A stretch of 43,654 nt of DNA from NCBI GenBank assembly GCA_015232465.1, contig JADFZO010000016.1, positions 1 through 43,654 of the forward strand, read 5' to 3'. This DNA is from Desulfamplus sp. (GTDB lineage Bacteria; Desulfobacterota; Desulfobacteria; Desulfobacterales; Desulfobacteraceae). How positions within the stretch are numbered: position 1 is the stretch's first letter; each line of letters opens with the position of its first letter. Below the pieces are notes generated by a model. That model saw only the letters and a list, made by a program, of their open reading frames with translations, did not search any database and had not been told where the DNA came from. Positions 7,078 through 13,979 of the stretch are shown in pieces. The translations under genes were made by a program, and so were the position numbers.

Positions 7078-8067
7078 CTATCCCTCCTTATTTAAAAGTA
7101 GCTCTTTAGCGCGAAGCTCCTGCATCTTTACTTGACCGCCGTTGATGCGAATGTATTCTTCATGATCCTTACATTCGTATATATTTTTGTTCAAAAAAGC
7201 CTTAAATTTATCTGCATCTTTTTCCGCTGTCATCCACTCCTTCAAATGTTCTTCATCGGAAAAGTATTCACCAGCCATGGTACCAGGATAGCCTCCAAAA
7301 GGAACTACACACACAGCATCAACGAGATGATAAGGGATAGATGTTGATGAAGGATCTTGTTTGATCTCATTACTGGATATAAGTTTTTCGGTGGTGATAA
7401 TAAGTCGTTTTGAGGCATTTGCTAACTCTTTATCTGCTACGGCTATTCCCTTAAAACGGCAATTGCCAAAAATGTCAGATTCATGAACATGAATTATTGA
7501 CACATCAGGAGATAAGGCTGGCAGTAGAACCAGTTTTTTTCCGGTGTAAGGACACAGAGCTGTTTTAGCAGCACTATATTTGAATGTATCTGTTCCCATC
7601 ATGTTGCGGGCAGGTAGGTAGGGAACACCCATAGCAGCAGCTTGCAGACGGACAGATAGTGCATAATTAGTCCATTCTGTAGTCTGCACCTTACCACTTT
7701 GCAAATATTTACGGGAACAGGCAGAAAGACCGCGTGCTTCGAGCCCTACTACATAAGCAACATCAAGCCGATTATAAACCTCTCCTGCACTCAATATCTG
7801 CATGTCGTGTGTTGCAGTATGCCCCGCAAAACCCATATTTTTTTTCCCCTGCCTTACAATTTCATGACAAGCCGCTATAGGTGTCCGATTGGCACCAAAC
7901 CCTCCTATGGCAAGATAATCTCCATCATGAACAAATTTCTCAACAGCATTTTTTAACGTCATGACTTTATTGACCATTTTTCGATCTTTTAGCTGAAAAA
8001 AAGCTCGAAGTAGATCAGGATCAGGATTCATGAACAATTGTCCCAAGCCTTGCTCAATCACTTCCAT
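7078..8067 (-). CDS. gctA: CoA-transferase family I, alpha subunit (glutaconate CoA-transferase A type)
   Basis: 329 residues from the ATG at 8067; the GTG three codons upstream overlaps the AAAGGAG site and is rejected. Recognisable pieces are VHDGDYLAIGGFGANRTPIAACHEIVR, the alternating GFAGHTATHDM, GVPYLPARNMMGTD, SPDVSIIHVHESDIFGN and VPFGGYPGTMAGEY, all typical of the alpha subunit, which supplies the CoA-binding half of the active site. It lies three bases upstream of the beta-subunit gene. The short N-terminal extension (MEVIEQGLGQLFMNPDPDLLRAFF) is slightly longer than the classical Acidaminococcus protein. An XRE-cupin regulator lies immediately upstream and may control the pair. Confidence 0.87.
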   Translation of the reverse strand: MEVIEQGLGQLFMNPDPDLLRAFFQLKDRKMVNKVMTLKNAVEKFVHDGDYLAIGGFGANRTPIAACHEIVRQGKKNMGFAGHTATHDMQILSAGEVYNRLDVAYVVGLEARGLSACSRKYLQSGKVQTTEWTNYALSVRLQAAAMGVPYLPARNMMGTDTFKYSAAKTALCPYTGKKLVLLPALSPDVSIIHVHESDIFGNCRFKGIAVADKELANASKRLIITTEKLISSNEIKQDPSSTSIPYHLVDAVCVVPFGGYPGTMAGEYFSDEEHLKEWMTAEKDADKFKAFLNKNIYECKDHEEYIRINGGQVKMQELRAKELLLNKEG

Positions 8068-8143
8068 GATAAACACTCCTTTATTTTACACTCCGGTTAT
8101 TATTAAAAAACAATGATTTGCCGCATTCACTCCGTAACATCAC

Positions 8144-8779
8144 TTATTCATATAGGACAGCCAAAATGGTTGCCTTGCCCTCTTTTGCCTTTATAAGGTG
8201 CGGGGTTGTAGAGAGATAGTATGCACTATCGCCTGGGGTTAAGTCGTAATTGTCATCGCCAACCTGAAGGGCAGCAACTCCATCTAAAACATAGATAAAC
8301 TCTTCGCCATCATGTACAGATATCTCTTTTACAGGATTCTCCTCAAGCTGAACAATAAGTGCCTCCATGTGCCGCCCTTTAACTTCTGGTGCAAGGCTCA
8401 TGTAGGAGTAGAGCTTTTGATCTCCTGTTTGAGATGTTGAGCGAAATATCGGTTTTCTCTCATTTTTTCGTGTTATTGAGTAGAGCTTTGAGCCAACACC
8501 AGAGACAATCCGCCCCAAAGCACTATCAAGAGCTTTAGATAGCTTCATCACAGTTCCAAGTTGAGGTTTTATAACCCCACTTTCAATATCTTCAAGCCTT
8601 GCTTTTTCAAAGCCTGTCATCTTTGCAAGATCATCAATTGAGATACCCTTTTTTTCACGTAACTGCTTGATTCTTATGCCAACATCTTCAATATCAAGTT
8701 TGCTGCCCTTTTCAATATTTCCAGTTAAATCTTCAAAATAGTCAACATTGATGTGCGGGGTCTTTTCACTGTTTTGCAT
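8144..8779 (-). CDS. XRE-family regulator with C-terminal cupin domain
   Basis: 211 residues. A helix-turn-helix of the XRE/Cro type lies around residues 28-85 (IKQLREKKGISIDDLAKMTG, then LEDIESGVIKPQLGTVMKLSKAL). After a linker, residues ~145-211 form a cupin_2 barrel (HDGEEFIYVLDGVAALQVGD, DLTPGDSAYYLSTTPH). Such proteins sense a small metabolite with the cupin and repress or activate neighbouring catabolic genes. Its 3' end is 76 bases from gctA on the same strand, so it may regulate the CoA-transferase. An AAGGAG site precedes the ATG. The ligand is not predictable from sequence. Confidence 0.92.
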   Translation of the reverse strand: MQNSEKTPHINVDYFEDLTGNIEKGSKLDIEDVGIRIKQLREKKGISIDDLAKMTGFEKARLEDIESGVIKPQLGTVMKLSKALDSALGRIVSGVGSKLYSITRKNERKPIFRSTSQTGDQKLYSYMSLAPEVKGRHMEALIVQLEENPVKEISVHDGEEFIYVLDGVAALQVGDDNYDLTPGDSAYYLSTTPHLIKAKEGKATILAVLYE

Positions 8780-8852
8780 TATTTTTCTCCTTAATTATGG
8801 CTATTTAATTGTTTGGTTCTCTAAGACTTTTATATTCATACATCTAAATCTT

Positions 8853-9617
8853 CTATTTTTTTGCAATAACAAGCATCTCATAATCTTCGGTTGTGAGCTT
8901 ATGGTTGCGGCTAAAAGCCCCAAGTTTTGCCCCAAAGATGTCAATTTGCTTAAAATTAAGGCTCTTTAGAAGCCAAGTTATTTCAGATGGAACATAGTAT
9001 CTCTCATTGCATTTTAGCTCTTTTTCTTCTCCTGAATCATCTTTAATGAGTATTGTATTTGTATCTCGAAAAGTCATAAGGTCAAATGAGTGGTCATCGT
9101 AAGTTGCATTGCCATCTTTTGCCTGTGAACTTAAAAAATCTTTAACTGAATGAAACAGAGGAAACAACCCATTTAAAGTTGTAAAGATAAATTTTCCATT
9201 TGGTTTTAGAGCATTAGCACCATTTTTAAGAATCGAAAAATTCATCTCATCTGTCTCCATCAACGGAAAACCGCCTTCGCAGATCATTATTGCTAAATCA
9301 AACTCATTTATAAAGTGAGTCTCTCTTGCATCTCGCTGTTCAAAAGCAACCCGAAGATTTGAAAGATTTGATGCCTTCTCTTTTGCCTTTTTCAACTGAG
9401 ATTCTGACAGATCAATGCCAACAACCTCGTACCCTCTTTTGGCAAGCTCAATTGAGTGCCTTCCTGTTCCGCACCCAATATCCAGTATCTTGATGCCTTT
9501 ATCTCTGCCAATCTCCTCTTGAATAAAATCACACTCTCCAACTGTCCCTTGTGTAAAAACCTCTTTGTCGTATTGAACAGCATAATTTTCAAATAGCTCT
9601 TGGTACCACTGTTTCAT
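8853..9617 (-). CDS. Class I SAM-dependent methyltransferase
   Basis: 254 residues. Motif I is [19 protein letters not shown] (about residues 44-62), followed by [18 protein letters not shown] (motif II with acidic ribose ligand) and [14 protein letters not shown]. These identify a Rossmann-fold methyltransferase of the methyltransf_25/11 type. Nothing in the sequence identifies the substrate. The gene has an AAGGAT site upstream and sits between the XRE-cupin gene and the LysE remnant. It ends 73 bases before the regulator and could be monocistronic. Confidence 0.88.
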   Translation of the reverse strand: MKQWYQELFENYAVQYDKEVFTQGTVGECDFIQEEIGRDKGIKILDIGCGTGRHSIELAKRGYEVVGIDLSESQLKKAKEKASNLSNLRVAFEQRDARETHFINEFDLAIMICEGGFPLMETDEMNFSILKNGANALKPNGKFIFTTLNGLFPLFHSVKDFLSSQAKDGNATYDDHSFDLMTFRDTNTILIKDDSGEEKELKCNERYYVPSEITWLLKSLNFKQIDIFGAKLGAFSRNHKLTTEDYEMLVIAKK

Positions 9618-9673
9618 CTTATAGTATCCTTTATTATTATTTTTAAACTAATTATTATATTTTTATTGATATA

Positions 9674-9857
9674 TTAAAACGCACTCACAAGAGCAATTAA
9701 CCCAAAACTTGTTATTATTACCCCTGAGATTCTGTTGACCCATTGCAAGCCATAATTAAGCTAATGTGCGGCGTATGCAAAGAACCCCAATAGGTCCAAC
9801 TGGTGCTGCAATTGAAAAGCCGATTATTATGCCTCTTAATAAAAATGATATATCCAT
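9674..9857 (-). pseudogene. LysE-family transporter remnant with large internal deletion
   Basis: Too short and broken to appear as an open frame. From the ATG at 9857 the minus strand reads MDISFLLRGIIIGFSIAAP, then VGPIGVLCIRRTLA and a stop: the start of a LysE/RhtB-type exporter (first membrane helix). In another frame, ending at the TAA at 9674-9676, it reads LQWVNRISGVIITSFGLIAL then VSAF, the last helix of the same family. About 55 of the usual ~205 residues remain and the two ends are out of frame, with the junction near 9750-9765. It begins 10 bases downstream of the TPR gene. It is non-functional unless the pieces are used in some other way. Confidence 0.82.
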
Positions 9858-9867
9858 ACTCTTATAA

Positions 9868-10554
9868 TTATTTTTCTAATTTGCCTGATTTACTTAAAAA
9901 TTTTTTAATATTAAGAGCCAAATTCTCCATTCTTTTGTTTGATATTTTTTGCTCTACCCTCTTTGTAATTATGTGTTCAGGGGCAAGCTGTTTTATCAAC
10001 TTATAGTAAGTTTTTGCTAAATCTATTTCTCCTATATCAACACGATAAATTGCCATAAATCCAAAAAAATTTATCACTTCAGATATATGAAATGTATCCC
10101 TATTTGGATATAAAAACGACAGATCAAAGTTACCATCAAAAATTATAGGAATCTCATCTAACCTACCTTTGTGTAAACATATTTCAGCGTAATTTAGTTT
10201 GGCAAACAAGTAATCAGGATTTCTTTCGTAGTTCTCTTTTATAGTTATCTCACAAGAAACAAAATCTCCTACATTTGATTGTGCGATAGCAAGCCAGTTA
10301 TATAATATAGGTACATTAGGATATTTAGTTTTCAACTCTTGCAAATAAGAAATAGCTTTTTTAGGTTCTTCATATACCATGTCATGAATTTTGTTATATT
10401 GCTTATCAATTTCTTCAGGATATTCTTCATCAGTTACTGGTTCATAAGAAATTTTATATTTCTTATGAATTAAACCGTCATGATTTTTTTGTTTAGTTAC
10501 TGCTTTTGCACGACTCTTTGCTTTTTTTTGTTTTTTTATATTTTTATTTTTCAT
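9868..10554 (-). CDS. Tetratricopeptide-like repeat protein of unknown function
   Basis: 228 residues. The first ~25 are very basic (MKNKNIKKQKKAKSRAKAV and following), a tail seen in nucleic-acid-binding or SEC-C-type proteins. From about residue 50 the chain is helical with TPR-like pairs: EEPKKAISYLQELKTKYPNV, then ILYNWLAIAQSNVGDFVSCE, then YLFAKLNYAEICLHKGRLDE, and a final pair near GEIDLAKTYYKLIKQLAPEH. It overlaps the preceding small gene by one base (TAATG), so translation is coupled. A role in protein-protein contact is likely; the partner is unknown. It lies in the tail of the degraded restriction-modification block and could be a passenger gene there. Confidence 0.7.
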   Translation of the reverse strand: MKNKNIKKQKKAKSRAKAVTKQKNHDGLIHKKYKISYEPVTDEEYPEEIDKQYNKIHDMVYEEPKKAISYLQELKTKYPNVPILYNWLAIAQSNVGDFVSCEITIKENYERNPDYLFAKLNYAEICLHKGRLDEIPIIFDGNFDLSFLYPNRDTFHISEVINFFGFMAIYRVDIGEIDLAKTYYKLIKQLAPEHIITKRVEQKISNKRMENLALNIKKFLSKSGKLEK

Positions 10555-10793
10555 TATTGTTTTATATATTCCAGCACCTTTTCTAAGTTCATAATTTCGC
10601 TATCTTCAATCTTTCCATCTTTCTCAAATTTAACTCCCTCCTCTGCAAACCGCCAAGCCATCCAATCATTTTCAAGCTCTTCTGATGCTGGTTGCTGCCT
10701 GAATTGATTATCAAAAGCGGAAAAATCCATCTTATATTTTTGCTTATACCAATCAACCTCTGCGATAAACTCAGACCTCTTTTGATAAGCCAT
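10554..10793 (-). CDS. Small protein of unknown function
   Basis: 79 residues, not recognised. It is acidic and probably helical, with aromatic-rich segments (EVDWYKQKYKMDFSAFDNQF and NDWMAWRFAEEGVKF). Its stop overlaps the start of the TPR gene and it begins 12 bases after the HsdM/HsdS chimera, so it reads as the middle gene of a coupled set. The coupling supports a real gene. No membrane segment or metal site is visible. Confidence 0.6.
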   Translation of the reverse strand: MAYQKRSEFIAEVDWYKQKYKMDFSAFDNQFRQQPASEELENDWMAWRFAEEGVKFEKDGKIEDSEIMNLEKVLEYIKQ

Positions 10794-10805
10794 CAGTTAA
10801 CCTAA

Positions 10806-11594
10806 TCACTCCTCCCACACCCTATCAATCCCCCGCTTTATTTTCTCTTCATAGATTTTTATCAACTCACGGCAGCCGTCAACTGCTTTGCGTTCGGCTT
10901 CTATTTCGGCGACTATTTCCTGCTGGATTTCAAGAGGTGGGAGGGGAAAAGAAATTTCTTTGAGAGCGTTTCCATTAAATTGTGGTTGACCACCACCAGT
11001 CATTAGGCTACGTGCTTGTATCCAATAATTTTCAGATTGAGAAAAAGCCCAATAATAATCTGGGATTATATTTTCATTCAAAAATCTTATTCTAATTAAA
11101 TATGAGGCATAAATTGCTTTAAGATTTTCATTGAATAACAATGTTTTGCCGTAAGTAGAACCTGTTCGAGCAACAAGCAAATCACCTTTTTTAAGAAGAT
11201 AATCAATATTATTATCAGAGATATTGGTGTATTTTGGTTCTGTTTTAATAAGAAGTCCGTTTTCTGAAATATCTGTAATTCTTATAAATCGAGCTGTTCC
11301 TTGTTCTTCTGCTGACGCTGTAAACCCATATTTCAGTTCTCCGACCTCCCTCAACCTCACCATCTCCCACTTCTGCTTTCCCTTTCGCTCAACACTCCAT
11401 GCGTAGCGTTCGTAATCGCCACTGAAAAAGCTCGCCTGTCCGCCCATCTCCACAGATTCTTTGTCCATGTCGTCCATGAATTTATAGACAAGGGCAATGG
11501 TAATCTGCTCAACTTGGCTTTTGGGGTCTGGCACTTTTCCGACAAGTATGTCGCGGGCAGTGTCGATTCTTTTTTTTGTTTCAGTATCAAGCAT
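10806..11594 (-). pseudogene. Chimeric remnant: HsdM N-terminus joined in frame to HsdS C-terminal half
   Basis: An open frame of 262 residues made from two type I restriction-modification genes. Residues 1 to ~68 (MLDTETKKRIDTARDILVGK, QVEQITIALVYKFMDDMDKE, YERYAWS) are the N-terminal helical domain of the HsdM methyltransferase. From ~70 on (KWEMVRLREVGELKYG, then a target-recognition domain with YLLKKGDLLVARTGSTYGKT, then QPQFNGNALKEISFPLPPLE and a coiled coil) it is the second half of an HsdS specificity subunit. The whole methyltransferase catalytic domain (NPPF region) and the first HsdS recognition domain are missing. The deletion spans the former gene boundary yet keeps the frame. It cannot methylate DNA; it might still bind DNA. 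The start site has only a weak GGAT. Confidence 0.82.
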
Positions 11595-11615
11595 GGTTTA
11601 TCCGATTCAGTATTG

Positions 11616-11933
11616 TTAAGGTGTTAATTTTACTTGATTAAATTCGTTTATAGCATCTAATTCTGCTTTATCTTCTATCTGTGCCTTATATAAATCCCAT
11701 CTAATTTGAAGATTCAGCCAAAAATCAGCCGACATTCCAAAGACTTTAGATAAACGAAGAGCAAGGCTTGGTGTTACTCCACGTCTTTTATTTACCAACT
11801 CATTAATTCGCTGATATGAAACATTAATTGTTTTAGCCAATTCTCGTTGAGTAATTTGCATTGGAGTAAGAAATTCCTCTAAAAGCATTTCTCCAGGGTG
11901 AGTTGGTTCTCGGTTTGTTGGAATACGTACCAT
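11616..11933 (-). CDS. higA: HigA-type antitoxin (XRE family addiction-module antidote)
   Basis: 105 residues. The family signature is complete: REPTHPGEMLLEEFLTPMQI at the N-terminus, then TQRELAKTINVSYQRINELVNKRRGVTP, the helix-turn-helix, and LALRLSKVFGMSADFWLNLQ. It neutralises the toxin encoded just upstream and usually represses the shared promoter. Order is toxin first, then antitoxin, as in higBA. The start ATG has AAGGAG nine bases upstream. The gene looks intact despite sitting between two collapsed restriction genes. Confidence 0.93.
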   Translation of the reverse strand: MVRIPTNREPTHPGEMLLEEFLTPMQITQRELAKTINVSYQRINELVNKRRGVTPSLALRLSKVFGMSADFWLNLQIRWDLYKAQIEDKAELDAINEFNQVKLTP

Positions 11934-11962
11934 GACTTCTCCTTAATGATATAAAATTTGGA

Positions 11963-12256
11963 TCAATGATAATCTGCTATTTCTACATCAACGGGTCCAG
12001 ATTCACTCCACTTAAAGCATACTCTGTATTGATCGTTTATACGAATGCTAAACTGACCTTCTCTATCTCCAGATAAAGCCTCAAGTCTGTTACCTGATGG
12101 GATTTTTAATTCCTCAAGGCTAATTACAGAATCAAGTTGATCAAGTTTTCTTGAAGCAACACGCCATATAGATTGCGGACAAATTTTGCGCGAATGTTTT
12201 GAGCTAACACCATTAAAGATGTCTTCCGTGCCTTTATCTTTAAAAGAAATAATCAT
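11963..12256 (-). CDS. higB: HigB/RelE-superfamily toxin (ribosome-dependent mRNA interferase)
   Basis: 97 residues from the ATG at 12256 (MIISFKDKGTEDIFNGV), which has GAGG just upstream; an in-frame ATG at 12289 would overlap the HsdR remnant and is rejected. The middle KLDQLDSVISLEELKIPSGNRLEAL and the end GQFSIRINDQYRVCFKW are the signature of the HigB/plasmid-maintenance killer proteins, which cut mRNA on the ribosome. Catalytic-type basic residues in SIRINDQYRV are kept. It starts four bases after the HsdR remnant stop, and the antitoxin follows 29 bases later. Confidence 0.93.
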   Translation of the reverse strand: MIISFKDKGTEDIFNGVSSKHSRKICPQSIWRVASRKLDQLDSVISLEELKIPSGNRLEALSGDREGQFSIRINDQYRVCFKWSESGPVDVEIADYH

Positions 12257-12260
12257 AACC

Positions 12261-12878
12261 TCACGCTGCAAATTTGTTAAACGGCACAAAATCTTTTATG
12301 TATTCAGGTATTGCCTTACGAAGCTCTGGAGGCAGCCCTTCTTCTGCCTGCTTTTTTAGTGTGGGGTGGTCAATGATTGTCCGTTCAAACCTGTCAAAAT
12401 ACATTCTGTCAATCTTTATTATATCTGTAACGCAAACACGGGTTTTGCTTGTCTTGTATGATGGGTTAAAGTTACCTGTGCCTGAAAGTTTATTGTGTGT
12501 AAAGTTGCTTGTAAATTGCTGTGCCTCATCAACTCTTGAGGTAACCTGCATTGCAAAATTAGAGTTGTATCTATTTGGAAACATCGCATCTGCAATTTCG
12601 TTTAATATTTGGGTAATCTTTGCTGCATGGTTTTGGGATACGCAAAAGATGATTGTTTTGCCTATTTCTCCGCTAATTGGATCACGCAGGGCATTTTCCA
12701 AAAACGAACGGCAGAAGGCTTGATTTGTGTTGTCTGAAAAAAATTTCCTTTCAAAATCTCTGTGAATGAACGTCTCCTCGGCTCTGATTTTGCCATTGTC
12801 TGTATCAAAAAAACTCCAGCCCGCCTCTTCAAGGAGTCTGTTTATTTTGATTCGTGCTTTTGCCTCTTTTGGTGCCAT
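12261..12878 (-). pseudogene. HsdR remnant: four in-frame pieces of a type I restriction subunit
   Basis: A 205-residue open frame from a gene family normally around 800-1000 residues. Piece 1 (residues 1 to ~30, MAPKEAKARIKINRLLEEAG) is the HsdR N-terminus. Piece 2 (~31-150, ETFIHRDFERKFFSDNTNQ, GKTIIFCVSQNHAAKITQIL, YKTSKTRVCVT) is part of the second RecA-like helicase domain. Piece 3 (KIDRMYFDRFERTI) comes from the region after the helicase core. Piece 4 (ELRKAIPEYIKDFVPFNKFA) is the extreme C-terminus. The nuclease site, Walker A and DEAH box are gone, so restriction is impossible. No ribosome binding site precedes the ATG. The piece boundaries are from memory of the family's usual order. 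Confidence 0.8.
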
Positions 12879-12931
12879 AATTTTTTATAAGTTCATTCTA
12901 TAAATGTGAGTATCATCAATAAACATACTAT

Positions 12932-13423
12932 TTAACGAATCTTTTCTCTATTCGTTAGCCCATTTGTTGAATCGCCCTCAGAGAGCATCTGCCGTAATAT
13001 ATCACGAGACTCATCTATTGGAATGATACCGCTTATCTCTGCTTCAATCACAGTAACGCCGTCTTCTTTTGTAATGGTTATAGATGCTTTTGCCCTACCT
13101 TTTTTATCTATCTCTGTTATTGTCCAAGTGCATGTAATCGTTTCACAAATATACACAGGTGCTTTAAATTTAAAAGTCATACCAGAGGCTAACCAGCCAA
13201 TCTGTCCGCCAATTTCGGTAATCATGCTTGCAGTTAAGAGTCCATGACAAATAGGTGCAGAAAATTTCTTAGCTTTAGCAAAACAGGCATCAAAATGGAC
13301 GGGGTTATAATCGCCTGATATTTTAGCAAAAAGAGTAATATCGTCATCTGTAAAGGTTCGTGAGATTGTAAATGTATCTCCTGCTTGAAGCCCTTTAGCC
13401 GCACGTTCTCTGAAACTTGCCAT
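12932..13423 (-). CDS. MaoC-like (R)-specific enoyl-CoA hydratase
   Basis: 163 residues, single hot-dog domain. Residues ~35-62 contain the hydratase-2 motif: FAKISGDYNPVHFD followed by FSAPICHGLLTASMI, with the catalytic Asp (GDYNPVH) and His. TFKFKAPVYICETITC is the next typical strand. Such enzymes hydrate trans-2-enoyl-CoA to the (R)-3-hydroxyacyl-CoA. It starts 12 bases after the DUF29 gene with GAGGAAG upstream, so the two form a small unit. The C-terminal ~30 residues (after GIIPIDESRDIL) are an extra tail. The acyl-chain preference is unknown; the acyl-CoA cluster upstream suggests related metabolism. Confidence 0.88.
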   Translation of the reverse strand: MASFRERAAKGLQAGDTFTISRTFTDDDITLFAKISGDYNPVHFDACFAKAKKFSAPICHGLLTASMITEIGGQIGWLASGMTFKFKAPVYICETITCTWTITEIDKKGRAKASITITKEDGVTVIEAEISGIIPIDESRDILRQMLSEGDSTNGLTNREKIR

Positions 13424-13435
13424 TGATTATCTTCC

Positions 13436-13876
13436 TCAATCAGGATAATAGATTTTATCCAAAGCCTGCTCTAAAGTATAGGGACAACTTTGTGGAAAAT
13501 CTGATTCAAGTAGTCCTGTTTCCAACGCAGCATATTCAATAGCGTCAGCATAGGCATCAGTTATTTTGTCTTCAATTTGATATTTCAGGCTGGGGCTTGT
13601 TTTTAAGAGCGATCTAATCTGGCTTCTCTGTTCGATAATAGTACCTTTCCAACTGCTGGAGCGGTGGTCTGGCTGAAATTGCCATTTAAGCAGATGAACA
13701 AATAAGATTTTGAGCCTGTTGACCAATTCACGATGCTGGCTTTTGCTCATTCCTTCTAACTCCTCAGCAATATTTTCAACATCAATCTCAGATAATCTGC
13801 CGCTTCTTAACAGGCTGACATTATGACAAAGCCATGAGTAAAAATCCTGATCATATTCGATTGATAAATTATTCAT
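13436..13876 (-). CDS. DUF29-domain protein
   Basis: 146 residues matching the DUF29 pattern: YDQDFYSWLCHNVSLLRSGR, DVENIAEELEGMSKSQHREL, LLKWQFQPDHRSSSWKGTI, and a C-terminal LEQALDKIYYP. The family is all-helical, common in cyanobacteria, Proteobacteria and mobile-element-rich genomes, and has no established function. AGAGGT precedes the ATG. It is cotranscribed with the MaoC-like gene downstream and separated from the HMG-CoA-lyase-like gene by a terminator palindrome. Confidence 0.85.
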   Translation of the reverse strand: MNNLSIEYDQDFYSWLCHNVSLLRSGRLSEIDVENIAEELEGMSKSQHRELVNRLKILFVHLLKWQFQPDHRSSSWKGTIIEQRSQIRSLLKTSPSLKYQIEDKITDAYADAIEYAALETGLLESDFPQSCPYTLEQALDKIYYPD

Positions 13877-13935
13877 AAAAAATACCTCTTATTATATGAA
13901 ATTTCATTCTGTGCTAAATATGCAGAGAAAAAAAC

Positions 13936-13964
13936 GTAGAGACGCACAAGCCGTGCGTCTCTAC
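13936..13964 (-). terminator. Terminator formed by a GTAGAGACGC-type palindrome
   Basis: A perfect 12-bp inverted repeat (13936-13947 with 13953-13964, loop AAGCC). On the minus strand it is followed by seven Ts and lies 15 bases past the stop of the HMG-CoA-lyase-like gene, so it works as that operon's terminator. The arm GTAGAGACGC is the core of a dispersed palindrome common in cyanobacteria and other bacteria, so it may be a captured repeat. Confidence 0.8.
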
Positions 13965-13979
13965 TATTCTATTTAAATT

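Noticed and set aside
6304..8067. AibAB (3-methylglutaconyl-CoA decarboxylase) identity for the CoA-transferase pair
   Set aside because: The catalytic Glu of true transferases is present in the beta subunit and no aibC-like reductase or adjacent TetR gene accompanies the pair.
12274..12723. 149-codon plus-strand open frame
   Set aside because: It is a shadow of the HsdR remnant on the other strand; no ribosome site and no recognised domain.
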